This document shows positions 22,301-33,440 of a stretch of DNA of 64,000 bases, piece by piece. Positions within the stretch are counted from its first letter, which is position 1. Every line of letters begins with the position of its first letter. The position numbers and the translations under genes were made by a program. Location of the stretch: contig CAJNOP010000022.1 in assembly GCA_905250075.1 (NCBI GenBank), forward strand, positions 62,001-126,000. Direction: 5' to 3'. Source of the stretch: Rotaria sp. Silwood1. Lineage: Eukaryota; Rotifera; Eurotatoria; Philodinida; Philodinidae. The notes below the pieces were generated by a model. It ran no database searches. It had not been told where the DNA came from and saw only the letters and a program-made list of their open reading frames with translations.

Positions 22301-23511
22301 TTTAATTTAAGTTTTATTGTCAGCAAATAGAAAAGTGTAAACAATGACATAATCTTAATATAGTATGTTATTTTATAGGTTTTTTGTTTAATAAATATTT
22401 AACTGAATTAATCCAATAAAGATCTTTTTTTGTTAACATTTACATACAATCTATTTGAATATTTTATTTTTATTGCACTTATTGAAAATCGTAACCTTTA
22501 TGTTCACTTGAAATTTAAATATAAAAATTTTCAGTTCTTTCACTTTTTTGACAGATGCTCTTTTCACAGTCATGCATATTTTTATTAAAGAAAATTTTCT
22601 TATATTTTCGTTTCAAATGACTCCCTACAGGTAATTAGACGGAAATATTTCCCTTTCTTTTTCAGAAAAAATTCTTACTTTAAAAAATGTTGCACCTGTC
22701 AGATCAGGTAATTTAGGATTATTCGCAATAGATTTTTTAGATCCACATGCCAACTGATTATTAAAATCCACACGAAAAACAATATGAGTATCTAGAATAA
22801 TGACATATATATATAAACTCTTTCATACTTCAAAAATTCAAAAACTCTTACATTCGTTTGATGATAAATCATCTTGAATGCGAACAAATATTTCCTGCTT
22901 AAAAAATTTAAATGCACATGTTCTTAATTGTCCAATGATATATTGTTGAAAACCTCGACGTTTTGATCTAAATTTTACAAATTAAATAGATTTGTATTGA
23001 AAATTTTTTTTAATTTTATTTTACTTATAATGTAAAACTGCACCATTAGTATCTTCTTCTGTAACATGAAATAATGGTGATTTCATCTTTGGAAAACTAA
23101 ATCTGTTTGAATCATGAAGTTGATCAATTGATAAAAGAAAGTCACGAAAATGTCGACCAGCTACACGTAAAATTTTATCAAAACCATAAGTTGTAAAAAA
23201 GTTTACAAAACATTCGCCAAAAAATTGCATATAAAAGTCTGGTCCACCATCATTTAAAGTTTCAGCAAGACCTACAAATAGATTTGTAGGAATACATACA
23301 TATAATCAATAGAAATAAATAAATTGTCTCAAAAAAAACTAATAATCTTACATTCAGCAAGTCTTTCAATAAGAGCTTCATCATAACGCCCAAGAGTTGT
23401 AAATGATTCAGATTCAAAACTTAATTCTTCAACAAGTCTTTGCCATATTGATGCTCCATATGTATGACAAATACCATCTCGACAACTTTCAAGTAAAATT
23501 CCATAGATCAT
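19331..23511 (-). CDS. Atypical soluble guanylate cyclase (H-NOX)
   Basis: Thirteen exons (5' to 3'): 23511-23352, 23271-23025, 22967-22852, 22791-22679, 22291-22133, 22080-21899, 21846-21570, 21491-21255, 20361-20190, 20125-20043, 19857-19831, 19774-19682, 19618-19331; 717 aa. The H-NOX haem domain (1 to about 185) keeps the proximal His (H106) and the YxSxR propionate-binding motif at Y135/S137/R139. Next come the H-NOXA/PAS region (about 210-330, ending LRLKGQM...FLCRP), a coiled coil (about 350-395, ending [14 protein letters not shown]), and the cyclase domain (419 to about 640). The cyclase domain looks weakened. FSDIVGF is replaced by FAYSIDF (Y429 at the metal Asp), and KVETxGDAYM reads [11 protein letters not shown] with one extra residue. 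The late motifs [12 protein letters not shown] and GKGTVETYW are intact. Closest in layout to beta or Gyc-88E-type subunits. It may work only as a heterodimer partner. The intron at 22081-22132 was chosen over a 25-nt alternative because it restores the family sequence. Confidence 0.92.
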
Positions 23512-24296
23512 ATTTGTTTCTTATTTTTGGTTTATAGAATCTTTTCTGGTATAGATGTATATATATATATAGAAGTGGAAATATGAAAAAAAAATTGCGG
23601 ATGTATGTTTCAAAAAACTTAATCGCATTTCCTCTCATCGATATTTCATTTCTACACTTCGACAACCAACTATTTTCCACTCGTGTTACTTAACACATAT
23701 TTTCCTCGAGAAAAATCAGATAAGCTTATTAAGAAATTAATGATTAAAAGAATGATTATCAGAAAATTAGATAATATGTTCAGTCATGTAAGTTATCAGA
23801 CGATCTTCATTGAATATTAAAATATATGGATATTAATAAAACAAACCAAATTTTCGAAAATGTTTTGTATACTTTTTTAAAACATAATTGCTTCATATTT
23901 TCTAAGTGAATATCAGTAGATGACAATTAGATAAAATTAACAGTTTTTTCTTCTTTTCCTTAGGATTTATATAAATGGTAAAAAAGAAGAAAGAAAAGTT
24001 AATTAACTTTTTTCCTGTTCTAATGTCTTGCGCTGTCATAGAGCAGATTAATTTCTCACAGATATCATCTTATATGTCATCTTCATTGTTCCACCAGGTG
24101 GAATGTCATGATTTATATGTGTGTAGTAGCAAGAACTTTTTATTTATGTAATATATTTTATAGGATAAAAAAGCGTATCTACATAAATAAGTTAAAAGAA
24201 GAAGAAAAGCACTCATTTCGTATTATTCTTATTATTTTTTTCTCTTTTTTTCTATGCTTTGATCGACTGTTCATATTTAATTTGTTTTTCTTGGTT
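23512..24296. promoter_or_regulatory. Spacer upstream of the cyclase gene
   Basis: Lies between the cyclase start and the stop of the next minus-strand gene, so it should hold the cyclase promoter and the other gene's 3' UTR. It is AT-rich, with no repeat or coding exon recognised. Confidence 0.4.
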
Positions 24297-25516
24297 CTAA
24301 ATAAAATGCCATTCAACATTTGTTTGACCAGTACCAAGTTCTCCAGCAATTGCAATAAATGCTTCTTGTGTTAAAGCAACATCACCTAAGAAAAAAAAAT
24401 AAATATGAAAATAAGAAAAACAAATATATGAACAATTTTCATATAAATATATACCTGCTTTACAATCAGGACATCGATCAATAAATCGAACTATTATTTC
24501 ACCTTTTGGACCTTTGACTACAGCTGTCTTTTGACAAATTGGATTTGTACTTGGAATACCATTGACAGTATAGGGATCGAATTGTGCTTGATTAAGTGCA
24601 GCACTATATACTTTTTTATCATTTTCATCCAATGATTGTCCTCGTTGAATACCACATGTTGAATATTGTGAACCAACCTTGGTTTCATTGTAATATGTCG
24701 CTTGTCCTTTAAATTCACCTTCAAGTGATACTGGTTCAATATCACCTGCTGATTTTTTAAATGCACAATAAACACCAATTGTACCACAACTAGAATCATT
24801 GAAAAATCGTAGCTTACCAAATAGAAATATGAATAAATCTACATACTATCCATATCGTGTACAACAAAGACCAGCACCACATGATGTAGCACCACAGTTA
24901 CCGTAAGAAACAGTGCCACAATAAGCAGCTGTACTTCCACAACTATGTCGATAAAAATAATAAAATTTTAAATGAATCTTTACTTTCATTTATAATAAAA
25001 GAAAAAGTAACTCACTATCCATATTGTGAACAGCATGTACCAGCTGGACAACCAGTTACTCGACAAGTGCCTGCGTTAGGAGCAGGTGCAACAACAACAA
25101 CAGAAGGAGCACCACCACAATATTCAGGTGTTTGTCCACAACTAATTTATTAGAAACTCATCGTATTAAAGAATATATATTCCAAAAATATAAAATACAT
25201 ACTAGCCATAAGGTGAACAACAATAACCAACTCCACAACCTACAATACGACAATCACCACCAGCATGTGGTAAACCTGTCCATCCTGGATATACAGCACC
25301 CGATGAACCACAATATTGAGCACCTGAACCACAAACACCAAATGCAGAACAGCAAAGACCAACACCACAATATCCAGTAACTAGACAATTACCAGCTACC
25401 AAAAAAAAAGAATGATTATTTATGAACAATAATGTGTTTTTTTTATTTCTTTCAAACTTACCAACACCATTCACAAGTGACAGTAATAAAATACTAATAC
25501 AACCCGCGACGTACAT
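24297..25516 (-). CDS. Secreted chitin-binding (4x hevein) + expansin-like protein
   Basis: Six exons (5' to 3'): 25516-25462, 25395-25203, 25141-25016, 24942-24847, 24789-24455, 24385-24297; 297 aa. Residues 1-19 (MYVAGCISILLLSLVNGVA) are a signal peptide. Four hevein-type (chitin-binding type 1) units follow, each of the form C-x4-7-C-x-[AV]-G-x-CC-[ST]-x2-G-[YV]-C-G-x5-YC. The introns after units 2, 3 and 4 cut at the same place in the motif (YGY|CG), in the same phase. The last 160 aa are a double-psi beta-barrel expansin-like domain: GQATYYNETKVGSQYSTCG, VKGPKGEIIVRFIDRCPDC, ALTQEAF and a final NVEWHF. The predicted role is secreted binding or loosening of chitin or another polysaccharide. 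Hevein plus DPBB is typical of plants and fungi, so horizontal origin is a reasonable inference, now with spliceosomal introns. Confidence 0.9.
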
Positions 25517-26272
25517 GATAATTCTTTGTATGAATGTATTTCGATGTATTGTGTTCGAATGTAAAATGAAGATGACACTTATGGCTATAAATATGCAAGG
25601 AGTCTTACTCTTCTCGTACGTTTAAATAGATCTTTAATCCATATATAAATATTCGTGCATTTATAAATATACATTAAAGAACAATATCCTTGACGTCTAC
25701 TTGTTGATTGACATTTTAGATATATCTATACAATGGTAAATGATCCTACAGAAGGTTATCAACTGCATATTATACTTTGTACAAATTTAAACTTGACTTT
25801 TTTCTTATTCAAATTTAAAAATACTTATCGATAACCTCAAAAAAAAATAACATAAAACGTAGGAAGACAGAATTAAATGGGCTACCTAATCCTAGTTTTT
25901 GATATAATCCGGATTTATTTTATAACATCGATCATTATGTTTGTTATTATACTTGATCTAGATTAACATATGATAGTTGAAAAGAAACATGTCAATTATT
26001 GATCATTCAATTTTTTGTTATTTTCTTGCGGCTTTTATTAAAACATTGTGTTTGTACTTTAAGTATTTTTCTTCATTAAAGAAAGAAGATCGGTAAAATC
26101 TTTGCTTTTTTTCATAACCAAGTTTTTAAACATTAGTCTCAATTGATGTTAGTTCTATTTAATTTCATTTTTAGAATTCAAATTAAAGCAATAAAAAAGA
26201 TTCTAATCATCGTATTTTATTTATCTAATACAATATTATAACATATACAATTATCAATGTCTTCTACCGTTA
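25517..26272. other. Spacer, nothing recognised
   Basis: AT-rich sequence upstream of the secreted chitin-binding gene. Its promoter must lie near 25520-25700, where a TATAAATA-like stretch occurs at about 25587 (GCTATAAATATGC on the plus strand). I see no coding exon. Confidence 0.35.
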
Positions 26273-26800
26273 AGATTTTGGATCAGCAAAAAAACAAACA
26301 TCAAGTCGTATTCGTGGTAAATCATAAACTATTAATGTTACTCATTAAATACATTACCATTATTTAATGGAAAATTTAAATAATTTATATTGCCTACGTT
26401 AAAGTAGGGCATTCAGTACAATATGTTGAACTTGATAAGATTGAATCGTGTGTGATCTGAATTTGTGAGATTCTAGAAGATCGAGCATTATTTTGAGTCG
26501 ATTTAGAAACTTGTTTAGAAGTTGATTAATGATCACAACCAATACTTTCATTGATAATAGAGGATAACGAAAAAAAAATTTGATGATGTTGTACCATCGG
26601 CATCTGTGAAAAAGAATAAGAATAATATAGAATGGTAATAGCTGAACATAGCGATGAAATTAATGCTGCAAATGGAATGAAAGATCAACTTTAAGGATGT
26701 TGTATTGATTGCTGGATAGTAATTGGTATTCAGACTACTGATTTGAAAATTATTGAAACTTGATGGCAGGATTTATTATTATCACTGCCAAAAAAAACCC
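26273..26800 (-). pseudogene. Possible decayed Ser/Ile-rich gene copy
   Basis: On the minus strand a protein-like frame runs from about 26800 to 26395 with a few in-frame stops (contains SFIPFAALISSLCSAIT, MPMVQHHQIFFSLSSIINES and SKQVSKSTQNNARSSRIS). A short terminal-exon-like piece follows at about 26325-26273 (VYDLPRIRLDVCFFADPKS-stop) after a possible acceptor. Codon choice resembles the real genes here, but the stops and lack of a start suggest decay. No family recognised. Confidence 0.3.
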
Positions 26801-27628
26801 ATTGTCAATGTTTATATTTGAGTAGGAAAAGTATAAACCAAAAAAAAAGAAAAAATATTTTGTTGAGCTATCGATATCTTTGTGATATTCGTCTTTGACT
26901 TTTTCTCGAAATGTAATGATGATAGATCTTATATAGAAACAAAATATACAATAGTCTTCAATTTTTAATAAGACTTTGATTTACTATCTTTAGTCATTAT
27001 TAATTCATGTTTGACATGATTGTAATTTTTTCTATAAGATGAATAAGAAACAGCAAAATTCAATATACTCTCGTCAAAGATGTGTCATCCTGACATTTGA
27101 TTTATAAATTTTGAAAGATTACAAATAATAGTATAAATAAGATTTTCATTATTGACTAGTTTTCGTGCTTAAATGATAAATTTATTATTCAGCATAGTTC
27201 TTATCATGCATGCAAAGCTAATTTAGTGGTATGTTCTATCGACATGATGCCAATTTATGTACAAAAAACTAATTGCCCCACCGTAATCATTCGCCAATGT
27301 ATGTTAAAAAAATTATTATGTTCTTTTTAATCATAATTTTGCCGTAAATTTGAATTCGAAACATTAATTTGATTTCATCTAGCTTGATATTCTGCGGCAT
27401 CTTTTGTTTGCTTATTGATTCATTTCTTATTGTTGTTGCATTGCAACTGAAATGAAAGCAACGATGTAAATGGCAGCAAAGAAATTATTTTTTCTCTTTT
27501 GCTCGTTCTACGCCTTTAATAGCGAACGACAAAGAAAACATTGTTTACTTGAAGTATTCTAACAACAGCAATGTGGTCGTTGATCGATTGATTGTTAACA
27601 AAAGAACAAACTACGGCATTCTATAAAA
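26801..27628. promoter_or_regulatory. Upstream region of LRRIQ3
   Basis: AT-rich spacer leading to the LRRIQ3 start; promoter and 5' UTR are expected in its last part. No motif or repeat with defined ends seen. Confidence 0.35.
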
Positions 27629-30600
27629 ATGAATATTCAACGTGATCCATCTCCACCTATTGCTGAATCAGTACTAGCTTCAGCTAAACAAAATCAAAAT
27701 CAACCGACAATAAAAATTAATGAACAATTTTTACAAGAACCAACACTTGCCTTTCTTGAATCATATCAAAATCATTTACGTCCAGCTTTAGCATCAGGTA
27801 TATTTGTATTATCATTATCTAAATTACAATTAAATTCAATTGGTGATATTGGACAATTTAAACATATACAAATATGTGATTTAAGTTCGAATTTTATTGA
27901 AACAATTGATAGTCTTATTATTAATTGTAAACAATTAATTAAACTTGATTTACATTCAAATCGAGTATGATAAAAAGAAAAACAAAACACCAAGAATTTA
28001 ATATATGGAAAAAAATTTTCTATTTCATTTTAGATCAATCGATTACCCGATGGAAAATATTGGAAAGAAATGCTACTATTAAAAGTTCTTTATTTACATG
28101 ATAATCTTTTATCATCATATGATGATGTTAAATCTCTGGCTTATGCACAAAATCTTGAAATTCTCACACTTTATGATTCACCATTAAGTTTAAAAAAAAA
28201 CTATCGTCATCATGTTGTTAATAGTATTTGGTCTTTAAAAGTAAATTTATATAACTACAGGGTGTTAAATAACCTTTGCGCCCCATCTATAACATAAAGT
28301 ATCAATGATATCACAAATATATTTTATAGCAAATTAAAGCGCGTCAAAAACTGGATTTATTGGTACTAAAAAGTAAAGGTTATGAAGACCTTTTAACATC
28401 GAACTTAAGAAATTTTCAGAAATTTTATGCTTTTTTGGCGTAGAAAATTAAGTTGTCAGTAATTCAAAAATGGAGTGAAACTTTTTTCTTGAAAATTTTT
28501 ACATCGTTCCATAGAGCTCGACGAGCTCCGCAAAACTGTAGATATTAAAAAAATTTTGAGCCATCTTTTTGAGATAAAAAATTAAAAAAACTAAGAAAAT
28601 CGCAAGAAATCTTAGAAAAAACTCATTTTTTTATGTGAAAGAAAAACACTCGATTTTTCAATAAAATTAGCTTTTCTCATTATTTTTGCTACCTCAGACG
28701 TTTCGAAATATAATCATTTGATGCCGCGTGAAAAAACTGCATCCATTAAGTACATTTCGAAACGTCTGAGGTAGCAAAAATAACGAGAAAAGCTAGTTTT
28801 ATTGAAAAATCGAGTGTTTTTCTTTCACATAAAAAAAATGAGTTTTTTCTAAGATTTCTTGCGATTTTCTTAGTTTGTTTAATTTTTTATCTCAAAAAGA
28901 TGGCTCAAAATTTTTTTAATATCTACAGTTTTGCGGAGCTCGTCGAGCTCTATGGAACGATGTAAAAATTTTCAAGAAAAAAGTTTTACTCCATTTTTGA
29001 ATTACTGATAACTTAATTTTCTACACCAAAAAAGCATAAAATTTCTTAAGTTCGATATTAAAAGGCCTTCATAACCTTTACTTTTTAGTACCAATAAATC
29101 CAGCTTTTGACGCGCTTTAATTTGGTATAAAATACATTTGTGATATCATTGATACTTTATGTTATAGATGGGGCGCAAAAGTTATTTAACACCCTGTAGA
29201 TATTTTTCTTAGGTTTTTTATTAATTAATTTTAATTTTTAAGGCATTGGATACATATGTAATTGCTGATGATGAAATTATAGAAAAAACTCATTTTCCTG
29301 AACCTTATTCAGCATATTCAAATGTATTTAAATTAAATTTATATGTTCCAACTGGTAAAGTAAGAAGACAAATAAATAATTAAATATCTTTATTATTTTC
29401 TACTGTGTTCTTTTTTTTGCTTCTTTGTTCTTAGAATTCAACATTGAATCATGAACGTCAAATGATTCGACAACTTTTTAAACAAGTCAATAATATTCAA
29501 TCACATTTTTGTCCAGTACTTATTCTACAAAAAAATTTTCGCATGTGGCTTGTACAACTTCGATTAAAAAAATATATATTATTAAGTCAAAAGTAAATCG
29601 AATACAGTATTTTCCTTTGAGAAATAGGATCTAAAACTAGTGCTACAGTATGGAAGTAGATATTTGGATTCACTCTTAGAGCTCGGCGTGTCCAAAGTTT
29701 TCGGACTCAGACTTGGTCGAACGCTACTTGGATACTTTCAAGAAAATTTTCTAATCGGAATCGCATAGTCACTCCAAAGATACAAGATATTTTTCAGGAC
29801 TTTTGTGTTCGGTGACTACTTCACCCTACACATTTCTCAAATGATTAGCGTACATGAACTTCAACATTGTCAGATCTGGAATCAATCCAAAAGGCTCTAT
29901 ACGCTTCTTCATACTCCACACAGACCATGACAGGCGAGTCAACTAAAGATCATCATATATCGTGACAGACTATACATGATCGGTTCTGGATCAGAGAAAA
30001 AATCGGTGATTTTGATTGTGATGCCGATTCCAAGTCACAAGAATATTCGGATTAGAAGCATTTCCATGAAGAACAATCAAATTTTTCTTTATTGCCTTAC
30101 AAAGGATTAACTTAGTTATTCAGAACTTTATTTAAACAATATTTAAAACAACAGCTCTATTTATTCTAAAAGAAAAGACGCATTTCAATTGCAGTGTACA
30201 TATGTATGAGTTTACTATTATTTTTTGATTGAGTTACACTTACAAAAATTAAAAGAAAAGGGTAGTAATTATAAAAGTTCGATTCGTCATCTTCTTATTC
30301 TTTATCCACATTTTTTTGGCGTTTACCAAGGATTCTTGCAATTTCTATTCATTTCTAATTCATTGCTGTACACTGATGCTATGTTGTAGTTGTTTCCGAT
30401 AATGTTACATTGGTCATTTATGACGGGTAATTCCGATACGATCTGTGAAGATACAATCACAGATCGTATATCAATAAAGTCTCGTTATACTTCTCTTTTG
30501 CATCTCTGAAGGGTTAAGCAAGAGGATGGTGAAGATGAATGTTCCAAAATGGATAGAATAAAGCAATCTTCTTGTAATTAGCAACAGAAATAACGTCGTG

Positions 30601-33440
30601 TTTCAGATTTTCATCCCGCAGGGATTGCAATAATAGCTTTTGTTTTTTAAGTCTTATATTTTTATTTTTTATTTTAGACCTCCTCCGAAATTTTTACGTC
30701 CAAGAAGTCTTTTTTCACCAATCAGTGGTACATCAGAACGATTTTCTTCATTTCCAAAACCACCTCGAGCATCAGCTTTGACTGATGCATTTCATCATAT
30801 AGAGGTTTTGATAAAAAAGCTCGAAAAACAAAACAGACAAAAATTTTTTTTTATTCTTCTTTTTTTAGCCAATAAAAACTCCTGAATCATATCAAGATAA
30901 GCGTCATATTAAAATTCATATGAATCAATTAATTAATACTCAAACTGATACACATCGTTTACCTTATTGTACTGATATAAGTCATCGTTCAAGACAACTT
31001 GTTACTAAAACAAGTACATCAAAATATTCTGATGATCGTGCATCACCAATACTTCGTGGACAAAAATCTCAAATGACTGCTTATGAACCAATAGAAGAAA
31101 TAAATGATGAAATTCGTGCAGCTAGACAATATGTACAAAATATAAAAGATGAATCACATTTAAAACAACGTAAACGTGCAGCAGAAATCAAAGAAAATAA
31201 TATAATGAATCGAAATTTAATAAAAAATCATACATTAGATGATCGACTTTTACGAACAATACATGGAAGTATGGCATTTGGATGTTTAGTAGCTATTGAT
31301 AAAGCTTATAATGAAAGAGCAAAAGTTGAACGACAAAAATTACTTGCACAAGACGTCGAACAAACTCGACAAGAACATTCATTGATTCATGCACAAATAC
31401 AAGTAATTAATTTCATCATATCTGTTTTTAATACTAAATGAAAAAAAAATCCCAAATTCGGAATTACCTAATCCGAGTAGATTAGACGATTCAAGAATAT
31501 AGGAGAAAAAAGAGAGTCGTGTATACCTAATAGAATGTAATTTAATCGGTTGACGTCAATGCATATTGAAAACAAGTGTTCTTTTGACAAGTTAATTTAG
31601 TACTTCGAAACAGAAGTCAATTATACTTAGCAATGTAAGTCAATGCATTCATCGGAGGCGACGATCGACTGTATGCAAACGTTTTTTCGCTGTTGACGGC
31701 AATGCCTAGTAATATTTGACGGTCTGTAGGTAGTGCTGCAGTTGGGGCGCTAGAATGCTATCGGTGACAGCTGACCTATTTTTGACATTTTACGACCATA
31801 GATCATGGCGGTGGCGAATCAACTGCCTCAGTTATACCGTTAGTTACAGGTAAATTAAATAACAATCTTAATTTACTTTTAATCCTTCGTCTTTTCTACT
31901 GAATAGCAAAAACATTCTCTAGTGTGATTTTGAAAAGAAACTCATTTTTAATATCAGAAAGTAATTAATTTTCCATTGTTTTCGTTTAGTTCAAAAATTT
32001 ATTATCCAATTATAAAAATAAATTTTCAACATTGATTCTTCAAACTATTCACAACGGATAATTTAAACATTAAAAAATGTCAAAAGAATGAACTCTTTAA
32101 TAATTAATAGATTTTTTTTATTTTTAAAAAACTTCCAACAAATTAATACTTTTAATCAAGTCTCATAGTTTTTAATTTATCAGATTGTTCTTATTATTAA
32201 TCAGAATTTCGTATTTGCTCATGACATTCATCTTTTTCTATGGAAAAGTATCAAATATATACATCTGTCGACTTCTTTAATACTCTTTCTCTGATTTCAT
32301 AAATAATAACATAATCGAAATAAGATACTCTGTCCTTGATCTATTCGCAATGACACTTTATCCATTGTTATAACAACAGATTCAGCATGACTTTACCACG
32401 GCTTTTATTTGTTTTCTACATACTATTGAGCATTTTGACAAACCTTCATACAACCTTGTTATTATAAAGCTATTCAAAATAAATCTTTTCTACCATTATA
32501 CTAGTCAATTCTAGAATCCGACGAGTTCGTCTCGAATTCGAAAATGTTCGACCTCATGCACTTTAGTCATCTGAAAAATATGTGGAATAGACTATTCATT
32601 GAATACATAAGTTCGGAAAAACAATATCTTGTATCTTCGAGACGACTATCCAATTACGCTCAGAAAAATTTCATTTTGAGTATCAAAGCACGATTCTACC
32701 GGATCTCGATCCAAAAATGTTCATCTAGACGGATTCTAGTCGATGCCGGCAGTTAGACAATTTTCGAATTGATTTTAAATTATTCTAAATATAGAAACTC
32801 TATTACCTATTTATTTTAGCATGTACATGATGAACGTCTCGTAGCAATTCATCGTGCAAAAGATCAAGATCGTATGAAACAAGCTTATATTCGTCATCGT
32901 GTTGAACATTCTCAAAATGAATTATATGATACAGTTCAAGAACAACGTCTTCTTCTTCTTGAACAACAAAAAAGACGTCGTGCACAAATAGCATTTTCTC
33001 AAGGATTTAATGCTCAACACATATCAATATCAAATGCATTAAAACGTCATGAGAGTAATATACGTGCTCAACGAAAAGCACGACATGCACGAGAATTAGT
33101 TGCAAGACAAAAACAAAATACAGAAGAACAAGCTCGATTAATTGACAAATATTTAACACAACGTAAACATGTTCGTCGTGCTTTATCGAATATTGAACGT
33201 AAACAATTGGATGTACAAGCTATGCGTGATGCTAGTGAACGTCTTTTACAAGCACAACAACGCGTTGCACATATACGTGCAAGAAATTCAAATATTCAAC
33301 AATTTAGTATTATGAAAATGACACCACAACCTGATGATTCAAGACACAAAACACGTAGTTTAACTGAATCTATGCTTGAACGTGAATCATTATTTGATAC
33401 TATCACCGATCACATGGCTGCTCAACAAACAGTTCAATAG
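27629..33440 (+). CDS. LRRIQ3: LRRIQ3 homologue (leucine-rich repeats, IQ motif)
   Basis: Seven exons, 27629-27964, 28034-28240, 29243-29359, 29435-29592, 30678-30804, 30869-31402 and 32820-33440, give 699 aa. Residues 50-180 hold the leucine-rich repeats (KHIQICDLSSNFI, LIKLDLHSNRINRLP, LLKVLYLHDN, LEILTLYDSPLSLKK). The family-specific cap YRHHVVNSIWSLKALDTYVI then bridges exons 2 and 3. An IQ motif (LILQKNFRMWLVQLRLKK) sits at about 275-290. The last 380 residues are Arg/Gln/Glu-rich and strongly helical, as expected for the coiled-coil tail. LRRIQ3 is a poorly studied protein of ciliated cells and testis, and the IQ motif suggests calmodulin binding. Introns 2, 4 and 6 are around 1.0-1.4 kb, against about 50-70 nt for most others here. 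Intron 2 is almost entirely one palindromic element. Confidence 0.93.
28258..29196. mobile_element. Near-perfect 0.94-kb palindromic MITE in LRRIQ3 intron 2
   Basis: The left arm (28258-28709) and right arm (28754-29196) are almost exact reverse complements around a 44-base loop. Ends read CAGGGTGTTAAATAAC inward from both sides. TA at 28256-28257 and 29197-29198 is the target duplication. The only differences I noticed between arms are scattered single bases and short indels. No ORF. The high arm identity implies a recent insertion or ongoing arm homogenisation. Confidence 0.92.
30436..30469. repeat. Perfect 13-bp hairpin in LRRIQ3 intron 4
   Basis: Arms ATACGATCTGTGA and TCACAGATCGTAT flank an 8-base loop (AGATACAA). 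It lies in the 1.1-kb intron 4 (29593-30677), which has no other recognised feature. Function unknown. Confidence 0.5.

Noticed and set aside
29593..30677. LRRIQ3 intron 4 as a hidden transposon
   Set aside because: One frame gives a protein-like stretch near 29680-29800, but I found no terminal repeats, target duplication or family signature, so I do not call it.
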